This document shows, one piece after another, positions 45,649 to 54,542 of a stretch of 64,000 bases of DNA. How positions within the stretch are numbered: position 1 is the stretch's first letter; each line of letters opens with the position of its first letter. Under the pieces are notes generated by a model. That model was not told the origin of the DNA and did no database searches. It saw only the letters and a list, made by a program, of their open reading frames with translations. The DNA comes from Citrobacter europaeus (GTDB taxonomy: Bacteria > Pseudomonadota > Gammaproteobacteria > Enterobacterales > Enterobacteriaceae), in contig CP083650.1 of the NCBI GenBank assembly GCA_020099315.1, positions 682,001-746,000 of the forward strand, in the 5' to 3' direction. The position numbers and the translations under genes are program-made.

Positions 45649-46413
45649 ATGGCCTACAGCAAAATCCGCCAACCAAAACTCTCCGATGTGATTGAGCAGC
45701 AGCTGGAGTTTTTAATTCTTGAGGGGACACTTCGCCCCGGAGAAAAACTCCCACCGGAACGCGAGCTGGCAAAACAGTTCGACGTCTCCCGCCCCTCCTT
45801 ACGCGAGGCGATCCAACGCCTTGAAGCGAAGGGGTTACTGCTGCGTCGTCAGGGCGGTGGCACTTTTGTTCAGAGTAGCCTGTGGCAGAGCTTTAGCGAC
45901 CCACTGGTAGAGCTGCTCTCCGACCATCCTGAATCCCAGTTTGACCTGCTTGAAACGCGCCATGCGTTGGAAGGTATTGCAGCTTATTACGCTGCACTGC
46001 GCAGCACGGATGAAGACAAAACGCGTATCCGTGAACTCCACCATGCAATCGAGCTTGCGCAACAGTCCGGCGATCTTGACGGCGAATCTGATGCGGTACT
46101 TCAGTATCAAATTGCTGTCACCGAAGCGGCACACAATGTAGTGCTGCTCCATTTGCTAAGGTGTATGGAGCCGATGTTGGCCCAGAACGTTCGGCAAAAC
46201 TTCGAATTGCTGTATGCGCGTCGTGAGATGCTGCCGCTGGTAAGCAGTCATCGTACCCGTATCTTTGAAGCAATCATCGCCGGGAAGCCTGAAGAAGCGC
46301 GTGAAGCGTCTCATCGTCACCTGGCCTTTATCGAAGAGATTCTGCTGGACAGAAGCCGTGAGGAAAGTCGTCGTGAACGCGCCTTACGCCGCCTGGAGCA
46401 ACGAAAGAATTAG
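45649..46413 (+). CDS. pdhR: pyruvate-sensing repressor PdhR
   Basis: PdhR is a GntR-family repressor of the pyruvate dehydrogenase operon, released by pyruvate. The 254-residue protein has the winged helix at about 9-75 (GTLRPGEKLPPERELAKQFDVSRPSLREAI) and an FCD effector domain from about 95 to 235 with the histidine and aspartate residues that usually bind metal. The perfect operator lies in front of it and aceE follows after 162 bases that contain a long hairpin. Confidence 0.97.
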   Translation: MAYSKIRQPKLSDVIEQQLEFLILEGTLRPGEKLPPERELAKQFDVSRPSLREAIQRLEAKGLLLRRQGGGTFVQSSLWQSFSDPLVELLSDHPESQFDLLETRHALEGIAAYYAALRSTDEDKTRIRELHHAIELAQQSGDLDGESDAVLQYQIAVTEAAHNVVLLHLLRCMEPMLAQNVRQNFELLYARREMLPLVSSHRTRIFEAIIAGKPEEAREASHRHLAFIEEILLDRSREESRRERALRRLEQRKN

Positions 46414-46491
46414 TGATTTTTCTGGCAGAACGTTAACCAGAAGATGTTGTAAATCAAGCGCTAATAAAATGCGCGGCAACTAAACGCAGAA

Positions 46492-46537
46492 CCTGTCTTA
46501 TTACGCTCTCTGACGAGAACGTAATGGGACAGGTTCC
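46492..46537 (+). promoter_or_regulatory. long hairpin in the aceE leader
   Basis: AACCTGTC pairs perfectly with GACAGGTT, continues through two G-T pairs and ATTACG/CGTAAT, skips one C-A mismatch, then TCTC/GAGA closes a TGAC loop. That is about 20 pairs in 46 bases. It ends 38 bases before the aceE ATG and is not followed by T residues, so it is not an ordinary terminator. Function unknown to me. Confidence 0.7.
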
Positions 46538-46575
46538 AGATAACTCAACGTATTAGATAGATAAGGAATACCCCC

Positions 46576-49239
46576 ATGTCAGAACGTTTCCCAAATGACG
46601 TGGATCCGATCGAAACTCGCGACTGGCTACAGGCGATCGAATCGGTCATCCGTGAAGAAGGTGTTGAGCGTGCTCAGTATCTGATCGACCAACTGCTTTC
46701 AGAAGCCCGCAAAGGCGGCGTGAAAGTAGCGGCAGGTGCAGGGGCCAGCAATTATGTAAACACTATTGCCGTTGAAGATGAACCGGAATACCCGGGCAAT
46801 CTGGAGCTGGAACGTCGTATTCGTTCTGCTATCCGTTGGAACGCCATCATGACCGTACTGCGCGCGTCTAAAAAAGACCTCGAGCTGGGTGGCCACATGG
46901 CATCCTTCCAGTCCTCCGCAACGGTATATGATGTTTGCTTCAACCACTTCTTCCGTGCACGCAACGAGCAAGATGGCGGCGATCTGGTGTACTTCCAGGG
47001 CCACATCTCTCCGGGCATCTACGCACGCGCATTCCTGGAAGGTCGTCTGACTGAAGAGCAGATGAACAACTTCCGTCAGGAAGTACATGGCAAAGGCCTG
47101 TCTTCCTACCCGCACCCGAAACTGATGCCGGAATTCTGGCAGTTCCCGACCGTATCTATGGGTCTGGGCCCAATCGGTGCCATCTACCAGGCTAAGTTCC
47201 TGAAATATCTGGAACACCGTGGCCTGAAAGATACCTCTAAACAAACCGTTTACGCCTTCCTGGGCGACGGCGAGATGGATGAGCCAGAATCTAAGGGCGC
47301 TATCACCATCGCGACCCGTGAAAAACTGGACAACCTGGTCTTTGTTATCAACTGTAACCTGCAGCGTCTTGACGGCCCGGTAACCGGTAACGGCAAGATT
47401 GTTAACGAACTGGAAGGCATCTTCGCGGGTGCTGGCTGGAACGTTATCAAAGTCATGTGGGGCGGTCGTTGGGATGAGCTGCTGCGTAAAGACACCAGCG
47501 GTAAACTGATCCAGCTGATGAACGAAACTGTTGACGGCGACTACCAGACCTTCAAATCCAAAGATGGTGCATACGTACGTGAGCACTTCTTCGGTAAATA
47601 CCCGGAAACTGCAGCCCTGGTTGCTGACTGGACTGATGAGCAGATTTGGTCTCTGAACCGCGGTGGTCACGATCCGAAGAAAGTTTACGCTGCACTGAAA
47701 AAAGCGCAGGAAACCAAAGGCAAAGCAACTGTAATCCTCGCCCATACCATTAAAGGTTACGGTATGGGTGACACCGCTGAAGGTAAAAACATCGCTCACC
47801 AGGTTAAGAAAATGAACATGGACGGCGTGCGTTATATCCGCGACCGTTTCAACGTTCCTGTGACCGACGAGCAGGTTGAAAACCTGTCTTACATCACCTT
47901 CCCGGAAGGTTCTGAAGAGCACACTTATCTGCACGCTCAGCGTCAGAAACTGCACGGCTACCTGCCTGCTCGTCAGCCGAACTTCACCGAGAAGCTGGAA
48001 CTGCCAGCTCTGGAAGACTTCGGTGCGCTGCTGGAAGAGCAGAACAAAGAAATCTCCACCACTATCGCTTTCGTTCGTGCCCTGAACGTGATGCTGAAGA
48101 ACAAGTCGATCAAAGATCGTCTGGTTCCGATCATCGCTGACGAAGCGCGTACTTTCGGTATGGAAGGTCTGTTCCGTCAGATCGGTATCTACAGCCCGAA
48201 CGGTCAGCAGTACACCCCGCAGGACCGTGAGCAGGTTGCTTACTATAAAGAAGACGAGAAAGGTCAGATCCTGCAGGAAGGTATCAACGAACTGGGTGCT
48301 GGCGCATCCTGGCTGGCTGCTGCGACCTCTTACAGCACCAACGATCTGCCGATGATTCCGTTCTACATCTACTACTCCATGTTCGGGTTCCAGCGTATCG
48401 GCGACCTGTGCTGGCAGGCTGGCGACCAACAGGCTCGCGGCTTCCTGGTAGGGGGTACTTCTGGTCGTACTACGCTGAACGGCGAAGGTCTGCAGCACGA
48501 AGATGGTCACAGCCATATTCAGTCTCTGACTATCCCGAACTGTATCTCTTACGATCCGTCTTACGCGTACGAAGTTGCAGTCATCATGCACGATGGTCTG
48601 GAGCGTATGTACGGTGAGAAACAAGAGAACGTTTACTACTACATCACCACGCTGAACGAAAACTACCACATGCCGGCAATGCCAGCAGGTGCCGAGGAAG
48701 GTATCCGTAAAGGTATCTACAAACTCGAAACCCTCGAAGGTAAGAAAGGTAAAGTTCAGCTGCTGGGCTCCGGTTCTATCCTGCGTCACGTGCGTGAAGC
48801 AGCACAGATTCTGGCGAACGACTACGGTGTAGGCTCTGACGTTTACAGCGTAACTTCCTTCACTGAACTGGCGCGTGATGGCCAGGATTGTGAGCGCTGG
48901 AACATGCTGCACCCGATGGAAACTCCGCGCGTTCCGTACATCGCTCAGGTGATGAACGACGCTCCGGCAGTAGCATCTACTGACTATATGAAACTGTTTG
49001 CCGAACAGGTTCGTACTTATGTACCGGCTGATGATTATCGCGTACTGGGTACTGACGGTTTCGGTCGCTCTGACAGCCGTGAAAACCTGCGTCACCACTT
49101 CGAAGTTGATGCTTCCTACGTGGTTGTAGCGGCCCTGGGCGAACTGGCTAAACGTGGCGAAATCGATAAGAAAGTGGTTGCAGACGCAATCATCAAATTC
49201 AACATCGATGCAGATAAAGTTAACCCGCGTCTGGCGTAA
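46576..49239 (+). CDS. aceE: pyruvate dehydrogenase E1 component
   Basis: AceE is the thiamine-diphosphate E1 of the pyruvate dehydrogenase complex; it decarboxylates pyruvate and reductively acetylates the lipoyl domains of AceF. The 887-residue homodimeric-type E1 has the ThDP motif from GDG at 230-232 to NCN at 259-261, and the GHISPGIYARAFLEGRL region near 142-158 that holds active-site residues. Codon use is strongly biased, as for a highly expressed gene. Preceded by GGAATA and followed 14 bases later by aceF. Confidence 0.99.
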   Translation: MSERFPNDVDPIETRDWLQAIESVIREEGVERAQYLIDQLLSEARKGGVKVAAGAGASNYVNTIAVEDEPEYPGNLELERRIRSAIRWNAIMTVLRASKKDLELGGHMASFQSSATVYDVCFNHFFRARNEQDGGDLVYFQGHISPGIYARAFLEGRLTEEQMNNFRQEVHGKGLSSYPHPKLMPEFWQFPTVSMGLGPIGAIYQAKFLKYLEHRGLKDTSKQTVYAFLGDGEMDEPESKGAITIATREKLDNLVFVINCNLQRLDGPVTGNGKIVNELEGIFAGAGWNVIKVMWGGRWDELLRKDTSGKLIQLMNETVDGDYQTFKSKDGAYVREHFFGKYPETAALVADWTDEQIWSLNRGGHDPKKVYAALKKAQETKGKATVILAHTIKGYGMGDTAEGKNIAHQVKKMNMDGVRYIRDRFNVPVTDEQVENLSYITFPEGSEEHTYLHAQRQKLHGYLPARQPNFTEKLELPALEDFGALLEEQNKEISTTIAFVRALNVMLKNKSIKDRLVPIIADEARTFGMEGLFRQIGIYSPNGQQYTPQDREQVAYYKEDEKGQILQEGINELGAGASWLAAATSYSTNDLPMIPFYIYYSMFGFQRIGDLCWQAGDQQARGFLVGGTSGRTTLNGEGLQHEDGHSHIQSLTIPNCISYDPSYAYEVAVIMHDGLERMYGEKQENVYYYITTLNENYHMPAMPAGAEEGIRKGIYKLETLEGKKGKVQLLGSGSILRHVREAAQILANDYGVGSDVYSVTSFTELARDGQDCERWNMLHPMETPRVPYIAQVMNDAPAVASTDYMKLFAEQVRTYVPADDYRVLGTDGFGRSDSRENLRHHFEVDASYVVVAALGELAKRGEIDKKVVADAIIKFNIDADKVNPRLA

Positions 49240-49253
49240 GAGGTAAAAGAATA

Positions 49254-51146
49254 ATGGCTATCGAAATCAATGTACCGGACATCGGGGCTGATGAAGTTGA
49301 AATCACCGAGATCCTGGTCAAAGTGGGCGACAAAGTTGAAGCTGAACAGTCGCTGATCACCGTAGAAGGCGACAAAGCCTCTATGGAAGTTCCGTCTCCT
49401 CAGGCTGGTATCGTTAAAGAGATCAAAGTCTCTGTTGGCGACAAAACTGAGACCGGCAAACTGATCATGATTTTCGATTCCGCCGATGGTGCAGCAGCCG
49501 CTGCACCTGCTCCGGCAGAAGAGAAGAAAGAAGCAGCTCCGGCAGCAGCACCTGCCGCCTCAGCAGCGAAAGAAGTACACGTACCGGACATCGGTGGTGA
49601 CGAAGTTGAAGTTACCGAGGTCATGGTTAAAGTCGGCGACACCGTTGCGGCTGAACAGTCTCTGATCACCGTAGAAGGCGACAAAGCCTCTATGGAAGTT
49701 CCGGCGCCGTTCGCAGGTACTGTTAAAGAGATCAAAATCAACACCGGCGACAAAGTGTCTACCGGCTCGCTGATTATGGTCTTCGAAGTTGCGGGCGCAG
49801 CGCCTGCTGCAGCACCGGCTCAAGCGGCAGCTCCAGCAGCAGCGGCGGCTCCGGCAGCTTCTGGCTCGAAAGAAGTTAACGTACCGGATATCGGCGGTGA
49901 CGAAGTTGAAGTCACTGAAGTGATGGTTAAAGTGGGCGATAAAATTGCCGCTGAGCAGTCACTGATCACCGTAGAAGGTGACAAAGCCTCTATGGAAGTT
50001 CCGGCACCGTTCGCGGGCACCGTGAAAGAAATCAAAATCAGCACCGGCGACAAAGTCAAAACCGGTTCTCTGATTATGGTCTTCGAAGTTGAAGGCGCAG
50101 CGCCTGCTGCCGCTCCTGCGCAAGCCGCAGCTCCGGCTCCGGCCGCTGCACCGGCTCAGGCTGCTAAACCAGCCGCGGCGCCAGCAGCGAAAGCGGAAGG
50201 CAAATCTGAGTTTGCTGAGAACGACGCTTACGTTCATGCAACGCCGCTGATTCGTCGCCTGGCGCGCGAATTCGGTGTGAACCTGGCGAAAGTGAAAGGT
50301 TCTGGCCGTAAAGGTCGTATCCTGCGTGAAGACGTTCAGGCTTACGTGAAAGACGCTATCAAACGCGCCGAGTCTGCTCCGGCTGCTGCTGGTGGCGGTA
50401 TCCCGGGCATGCTGCCCTGGCCGAAAGTGGACTTCAGCAAGTTTGGTGAAATCGAAGAAGTGGAACTGGGCCGTATCCAGAAAATCTCTGGTGCTAACCT
50501 GAGCCGTAACTGGGTGATGATCCCGCACGTTACGCACTTCGACAAAACTGATATCACCGATCTGGAAGCGTTCCGTAAACAGCAGAACGCGGAAGCTGAA
50601 AAACGTAAACTGGACGTGAAATTCACCCCAGTGGTCTTCATCATGAAAGCCGTTGCCGCCGCTCTGGAACAGATGCCACGCTTCAACAGCTCCCTGTCTG
50701 AAGACGGTCAGCGCCTGACCCTGAAAAAATACATCAACATCGGTGTTGCGGTGGATACGCCGAATGGTCTGGTTGTTCCGGTCTTCAAAGACGTGAACAA
50801 GAAGAGCATTACCGAGCTGTCTCGTGAACTGACCACCATCTCCAAGAAAGCACGTGATGGCAAGCTGACCGCTGGCGAAATGCAGGGCGGTTGCTTCACC
50901 ATCTCCAGCATCGGTGGCCTGGGTACTACCCACTTCGCGCCGATTGTGAACGCGCCGGAAGTGGCTATCCTCGGTGTCTCCAAGTCCTCTATGGAGCCAG
51001 TGTGGAACGGTAAAGAGTTTATGCCGCGTCTGATGATGCCGATTTCGCTCTCCTTCGACCACCGCGTAATCGACGGTGCGGATGGTGCGCGCTTTATCAC
51101 CATCATCAACAACATGCTGTCTGACATTCGCCGCCTGGTGATGTAA
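49254..51146 (+). CDS. aceF: pyruvate dehydrogenase E2, dihydrolipoyl acetyltransferase
   Basis: AceF forms the core of the pyruvate dehydrogenase complex and passes acetyl groups to CoA. The 630-residue protein has three lipoyl domains with modified lysines at 41, 144 and 244 (each in EGDKAS), joined by Ala-Pro-rich mobile linkers, then the peripheral subunit-binding domain at about 322-365 and the acetyltransferase domain with the active histidine near 603 in SFDHRVIDGADG. Three lipoyl domains are typical of E. coli-type E2. A strong terminator follows. Confidence 0.99.
   Translation: MAIEINVPDIGADEVEITEILVKVGDKVEAEQSLITVEGDKASMEVPSPQAGIVKEIKVSVGDKTETGKLIMIFDSADGAAAAAPAPAEEKKEAAPAAAPAASAAKEVHVPDIGGDEVEVTEVMVKVGDTVAAEQSLITVEGDKASMEVPAPFAGTVKEIKINTGDKVSTGSLIMVFEVAGAAPAAAPAQAAAPAAAAAPAASGSKEVNVPDIGGDEVEVTEVMVKVGDKIAAEQSLITVEGDKASMEVPAPFAGTVKEIKISTGDKVKTGSLIMVFEVEGAAPAAAPAQAAAPAPAAAPAQAAKPAAAPAAKAEGKSEFAENDAYVHATPLIRRLAREFGVNLAKVKGSGRKGRILREDVQAYVKDAIKRAESAPAAAGGGIPGMLPWPKVDFSKFGEIEEVELGRIQKISGANLSRNWVMIPHVTHFDKTDITDLEAFRKQQNAEAEKRKLDVKFTPVVFIMKAVAAALEQMPRFNSSLSEDGQRLTLKKYINIGVAVDTPNGLVVPVFKDVNKKSITELSRELTTISKKARDGKLTAGEMQGGCFTISSIGGLGTTHFAPIVNAPEVAILGVSKSSMEPVWNGKEFMPRLMMPISLSFDHRVIDGADGARFITIINNMLSDIRRLVM
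49310..50095 (+). repeat. triple lipoyl-domain repeat inside aceF
   Basis: Three near-identical DNA blocks, aligned on CTGATCACCGTAGAAGG at 49353, 49662 and 49962, recur at spacings of 309 and 300 bases. They encode the three lipoyl domains. The near-identity over about 75 bases suggests gene conversion between the copies, which makes the region prone to in-frame deletion or assembly collapse. Confidence 0.9.
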
Positions 51147-51150
51147 GCGA

Positions 51151-51178
51151 AAAAGCCGGCCCGACGGCCGGCTTTTTT
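51151..51178 (+). terminator. hairpin with T-tract after aceF
   Basis: GCCGGCC and GGCCGGC pair around CGAC and are followed by six T residues, with four A residues in front. It separates the pdhR-aceEF transcript from the independent lpd promoter. Confidence 0.92.
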
Positions 51179-51243
51179 CTGGTAATCTCATGAAGTCAGT
51201 GAGGTTATTGTGCGAAAGACAAATCGGTTGCCGTTTGTTGTTT

Positions 51244-51263
51244 CAAAATTGTTAACAATTTTG
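51244..51263. promoter_or_regulatory. palindrome upstream of lpd, possible ArcA site
   Basis: CAAAATTG-TTAA-CAATTTTG is a perfect 20-base palindrome about 60 bases before lpd. It overlaps TGTTAAC...TGTAAA direct repeats that resemble ArcA boxes. In E. coli lpd has its own promoter repressed by ArcA. The regulator assignment is inferred. Confidence 0.5.
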
Positions 51264-51321
51264 TAAAATACGGGCGGATAGAACGACCCGGTGGACGACG
51301 GGTATAAATTAAGAGGTCATG

Positions 51322-52746
51322 ATGAGCACTGAAATCAAAACTCAGGTCGTGGTACTTGGGGCAGGCCCTGCAGGTTACTCTGCTGCCTTCCGTTGCGCAG
51401 ATTTAGGTCTGGAGACCGTCATCGTAGAACGTTACAGCACCCTCGGTGGTGTTTGTCTGAACGTCGGCTGTATCCCTTCTAAAGCGCTGCTGCACGTAGC
51501 AAAAGTTATCGAAGAAGCCAAAGCGCTGGCTGAACACGGTATCGTTTTTGGCGAGCCGAAAACCGATATCGACAAGATTCGTACCTGGAAAGAAAAAGTT
51601 ATCACTCAACTGACCGGCGGTCTGGCTGGTATGGCCAAAGGCCGTAAAGTGAAAGTGGTTAACGGTCTGGGTAAATTTACCGGGGCTAACACCCTGGAAG
51701 TTGAAGGCGAAAACGGCAAAACCGTGATCAACTTCGACAACGCGATCATCGCGGCGGGTTCCCGTCCGATCGAACTGCCATTCATTCCGCATGAAGACCC
51801 GCGCGTGTGGGATTCCACCGATGCTCTGGAACTGAAAACTGTTCCTAAGCGCCTGCTGGTAATGGGCGGCGGTATCATCGGTCTGGAAATGGGTACCGTG
51901 TACCATGCGCTGGGTTCAGAGATCGACGTGGTTGAAATGTTTGATCAGGTTATCCCGGCTGCCGATAAAGACGTGGTTAAAGTCTTCACCAAACGCATCA
52001 GCAAGAAATTCAACCTGATGCTGGAAACCAAAGTGACCGCCGTTGAAGCGAAAGAAGACGGTATCTACGTTTCCATGGAAGGCAAAAAAGCGCCTGCTGA
52101 AGCTCAGCGTTACGATGCGGTGCTGGTGGCTATCGGTCGTGTACCGAACGGCAAAAACCTCGATGCGGGCAAGGCTGGCGTGGAAGTTGATGACCGTGGC
52201 TTCATCCGCGTTGACAAACAGCTGCGCACCAACGTTCCGCACATCTTTGCTATCGGCGATATCGTCGGTCAGCCGATGCTGGCGCACAAAGGTGTTCACG
52301 AAGGTCACGTTGCCGCTGAAGTTATCGCCGGTAAGAAACACTACTTCGATCCGAAAGTTATCCCATCCATCGCCTACACTGAACCAGAAGTTGCATGGGT
52401 TGGCCTGACTGAGAAAGAAGCGAAAGAAAAAGGCATCAGCTACGAAACCGCCACCTTCCCGTGGGCTGCTTCGGGCCGTGCTATCGCTTCTGACTGCGCA
52501 GACGGTATGACCAAACTGATCTTCGACAAAGAATCTCACCGTGTTATCGGTGGTGCGATTGTCGGCACCAACGGCGGCGAGCTGCTGGGCGAAATCGGTC
52601 TGGCGATCGAAATGGGTTGTGACGCTGAAGACATCGCGCTGACCATCCACGCTCACCCGACTCTGCACGAGTCCGTGGGCCTGGCGGCAGAAATCTTCGA
52701 AGGTAGCATCACCGACCTGCCAAATCCGAAAGCGAAGAAAAAGTAA
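51322..52746 (+). CDS. lpd: dihydrolipoyl dehydrogenase
   Basis: Lpd is the FAD-dependent E3 shared by the pyruvate and 2-oxoglutarate dehydrogenase complexes and the glycine cleavage system. I chose the second ATG at 51322 (474 residues, MSTEIKTQVVVLGAGPAGY), the enteric length. The redox disulfide is Cys45-Cys50 in GGVCLNVGCIPSK, the NAD site is LVMGGGIIGLEMG near 178-190, and the catalytic His445 is in HAHPTLHE. It has its own promoter region and terminator. Confidence 0.99.
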   Translation: MSTEIKTQVVVLGAGPAGYSAAFRCADLGLETVIVERYSTLGGVCLNVGCIPSKALLHVAKVIEEAKALAEHGIVFGEPKTDIDKIRTWKEKVITQLTGGLAGMAKGRKVKVVNGLGKFTGANTLEVEGENGKTVINFDNAIIAAGSRPIELPFIPHEDPRVWDSTDALELKTVPKRLLVMGGGIIGLEMGTVYHALGSEIDVVEMFDQVIPAADKDVVKVFTKRISKKFNLMLETKVTAVEAKEDGIYVSMEGKKAPAEAQRYDAVLVAIGRVPNGKNLDAGKAGVEVDDRGFIRVDKQLRTNVPHIFAIGDIVGQPMLAHKGVHEGHVAAEVIAGKKHYFDPKVIPSIAYTEPEVAWVGLTEKEAKEKGISYETATFPWAASGRAIASDCADGMTKLIFDKESHRVIGGAIVGTNGGELLGEIGLAIEMGCDAEDIALTIHAHPTLHESVGLAAEIFEGSITDLPNPKAKKK

Positions 52747-52764
52747 TCTCCCGCTTTTGTGAAT

Positions 52765-52789
52765 ACGCCTCTTCGGAGGCGTTTTTTTT
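52765..52789 (+). terminator. hairpin with T-tract after lpd
   Basis: ACGCCTC and GAGGCGT pair around a stable TTCG loop and are followed by eight T residues. This is a strong rho-independent terminator that isolates lpd from the traT gene downstream. Confidence 0.95.
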
Positions 52790-52940
52790 GCCTGAAAGCT
52801 ACCAGTTTTGGTAGTCATGTTATTGATATTTCCACTAAAAAAAACTGCGCAACTGCCGATACTTTTTTCGCCATTGTGTGGCTACTGGCTGCACGGAGAA
52901 GAGGCTCTGGACTCTCTATTACACGAAAAAAGGAAAATAC

Positions 52941-53672
52941 ATGTCTTTAAAAAAAATCGCGGTTGTTGGCATGGTTGTCGCGACAATGACGCTGACCGGT
53001 TGTGGCGCGATGACCACTGCCGTTAAAAAACGTAACCTCGAAGTGAAAACGCAGATGAGCGAAACCATCTGGCTGGAGCCTTCCAGCGAGAAGACCGTCT
53101 ACATTCAGGTAAAAAACACTTCTGATAAAGACATGAGCAACCTGCAAACCCTGCTGGCAAACGATTTGTCCGCGAAGGGCTATAAAGTGACCAGTTCACC
53201 GGACAGCGCCTACTACTGGGTGCAGGCGAACGTACTGAAAGCAGACAAAATGGATCTGCGCGAAGCTCAGGGCTTCCTGAAGACCGGCTACGAAGGGGCG
53301 GCGGTGGGCGCTGCGTTGGGTGCGGGGATTACCGCCTATAACAGTAACTCTTCCGGTGCGGCGCTGGGTGTTGGCCTGGCGGCGGGACTGATCGGTATGG
53401 CTGCTGATGCTATGGTGGAGGATGTGAACTACACCATGGTTACCGACCTGCAAATCTCTGAGCGCAGCAAAGCGAAAGTGACAACGGATAACGTTGCCGC
53501 TCTGCGTCAGGGCACGTCTGGCATTAAGCTGCAAACCAGCAGCGCGCAGGGCGATCGCGCAAAATACCAGACCCGCGTGGTGTCGAATGCTAACAAGGTG
53601 AATCTGAAGTTCGAAGAAGCGAAACCGGTTCTCGAAGCGCAGCTGGCGAAATCCGTCGCTAACATCCTGTAA
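52941..53672 (+). CDS. traT: outer-membrane lipoprotein, TraT family (complement resistance/exclusion)
   Basis: This 243-residue lipoprotein is unmistakably TraT-like. Lipidation is expected at Cys21 (LTGC), with a following GAMTTAVKKRNLEVKTQMSE and a strongly conserved C-terminal half. A glycine-zipper membrane region lies near 115-160 (GAAVGAALGAG). Plasmid TraT gives serum resistance and surface exclusion. Here it stands alone with no tra genes, behind the lpd terminator and preceded by AGGAAAAT. Base composition is like its neighbours, which suggests long residence in the chromosome. Confidence 0.92.
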   Translation: MSLKKIAVVGMVVATMTLTGCGAMTTAVKKRNLEVKTQMSETIWLEPSSEKTVYIQVKNTSDKDMSNLQTLLANDLSAKGYKVTSSPDSAYYWVQANVLKADKMDLREAQGFLKTGYEGAAVGAALGAGITAYNSNSSGAALGVGLAAGLIGMAADAMVEDVNYTMVTDLQISERSKAKVTTDNVAALRQGTSGIKLQTSSAQGDRAKYQTRVVSNANKVNLKFEEAKPVLEAQLAKSVANIL

Positions 53673-53683
53673 TCTGTTGAAAG

Positions 53684-53714
53684 TTGCCGGGTGGCGGTTT
53701 CGCCTTACCCGGCC
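53684..53714. repeat. REP element between traT and the DUF2950 gene
   Basis: TTGCCGGGTGGCGG...CGCCTTACCCGGCC is a REP palindrome between the convergent traT and DUF2950 genes. Confidence 0.85.
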
Positions 53715-53737
53715 TCCTAACTTTTCGCCTCTGGGGA

Positions 53738-54532
53738 TCAGGGTGCTACGGGCTGCCAGTTTTTATCCGGATGGTATGCGGTTAACGCCTGAGCTTTCTG
53801 CTGCGACTCCTCGCCAAGATCCGCCTGGTAGACCTTGTCTTCACCGTTAATGATAAAACTCATGACACCGGTGTGATCGTAGCTGACGGGCCAGGCAACC
53901 ATCGCAAAGCCGCTGGCTTTATCGGGAAGGATACGGAAATGATAGCCGTGATAGCCCGTACCTGGCTCCGGTGGGCTAAAGGCCGGGCCTAGCGGGCTGG
54001 GGGCTTCGCCGGGCGAAACAGGCCAGTACAGACCGTCTTTTTTCCCTTCAGAACTGACAATCTTTTGCGCGTATTTTTGGTTCATCGCAAAGTAGCTTTG
54101 CTGAGCATCTACATAGGCGTGTAATGCTTCAATCGCGGAAAGTTCGTTGCGCCCAATCTCACGAGTCAGGATCTCTTCCGCCGCTTCCTTGATATCAAAT
54201 TGCCAGCCAGAAGCGGTTTTAACAACGGGGATCGGCAGTTGCCAGTCGCTATCCCCGACCACCAGATGCGCGGTATTGCCGTCGACGATGGTGTTATGGC
54301 GAACCTTCCAGTCTCGCAGGAAGCGATCAACCGCATCAGGATCAACGCCTTCCGGCGGCAGAAACTCGCGCCAGTTTTCCCCAAGCAGGTTGTTCATCGC
54401 GCTTTCATTTTGCTCGCTGATAGCGCTTGCCAGGGCATCGGTCGCCTGGTCTGGCGTACTGAAGGATTGCTGTGCCATCGCGGTGGCCGAAACCATGAAC
54501 AACACCATTCCACTGAGTAGTTTATTTTTCAT
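53738..54532 (-). CDS. DUF2950 family secreted protein
   Basis: This 264-residue protein has an N-terminal signal peptide (MKNKLLSGMVLFMVSATAMAQQ, cleavage after AMA at about residue 20) and fits the DUF2950 family: the SFSTPDQATDALASAI start, the LPIPVVKTASGWQFD segment, the YHGYHFRIL core and VAWPVSYDHTGVMSFIINGEDKVYQ. I chose the ATG after GGAGCC, not the longer frame that would overlap the upstream gene. The upstream neighbour is a DUF3300 protein 10 bases away, in the same operon. The function of the family is unknown to me. Confidence 0.87.
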   Translation of the reverse strand: MKNKLLSGMVLFMVSATAMAQQSFSTPDQATDALASAISEQNESAMNNLLGENWREFLPPEGVDPDAVDRFLRDWKVRHNTIVDGNTAHLVVGDSDWQLPIPVVKTASGWQFDIKEAAEEILTREIGRNELSAIEALHAYVDAQQSYFAMNQKYAQKIVSSEGKKDGLYWPVSPGEAPSPLGPAFSPPEPGTGYHGYHFRILPDKASGFAMVAWPVSYDHTGVMSFIINGEDKVYQADLGEESQQKAQALTAYHPDKNWQPVAP

Positions 54533-54542
54533 GTCGGCTCCC

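Noticed and set aside
46699..49098. A 799-codon open frame antisense to aceE
   Set aside because: It mirrors the codon bias of a highly expressed gene (strong RNY pattern), has no ribosome site, and its translation is not protein-like. It is a shadow of aceE.
49310..50095. Regularly spaced repeats that might suggest a CRISPR array or tandem satellite
   Set aside because: The period is about 300 bases and in frame, and the repeats encode lipoyl domains of aceF.
49959..51191. A 410-codon antisense frame opposite aceF
   Set aside because: Explained by the Ala-rich, biased codons of aceF; no known domain and no start signals.
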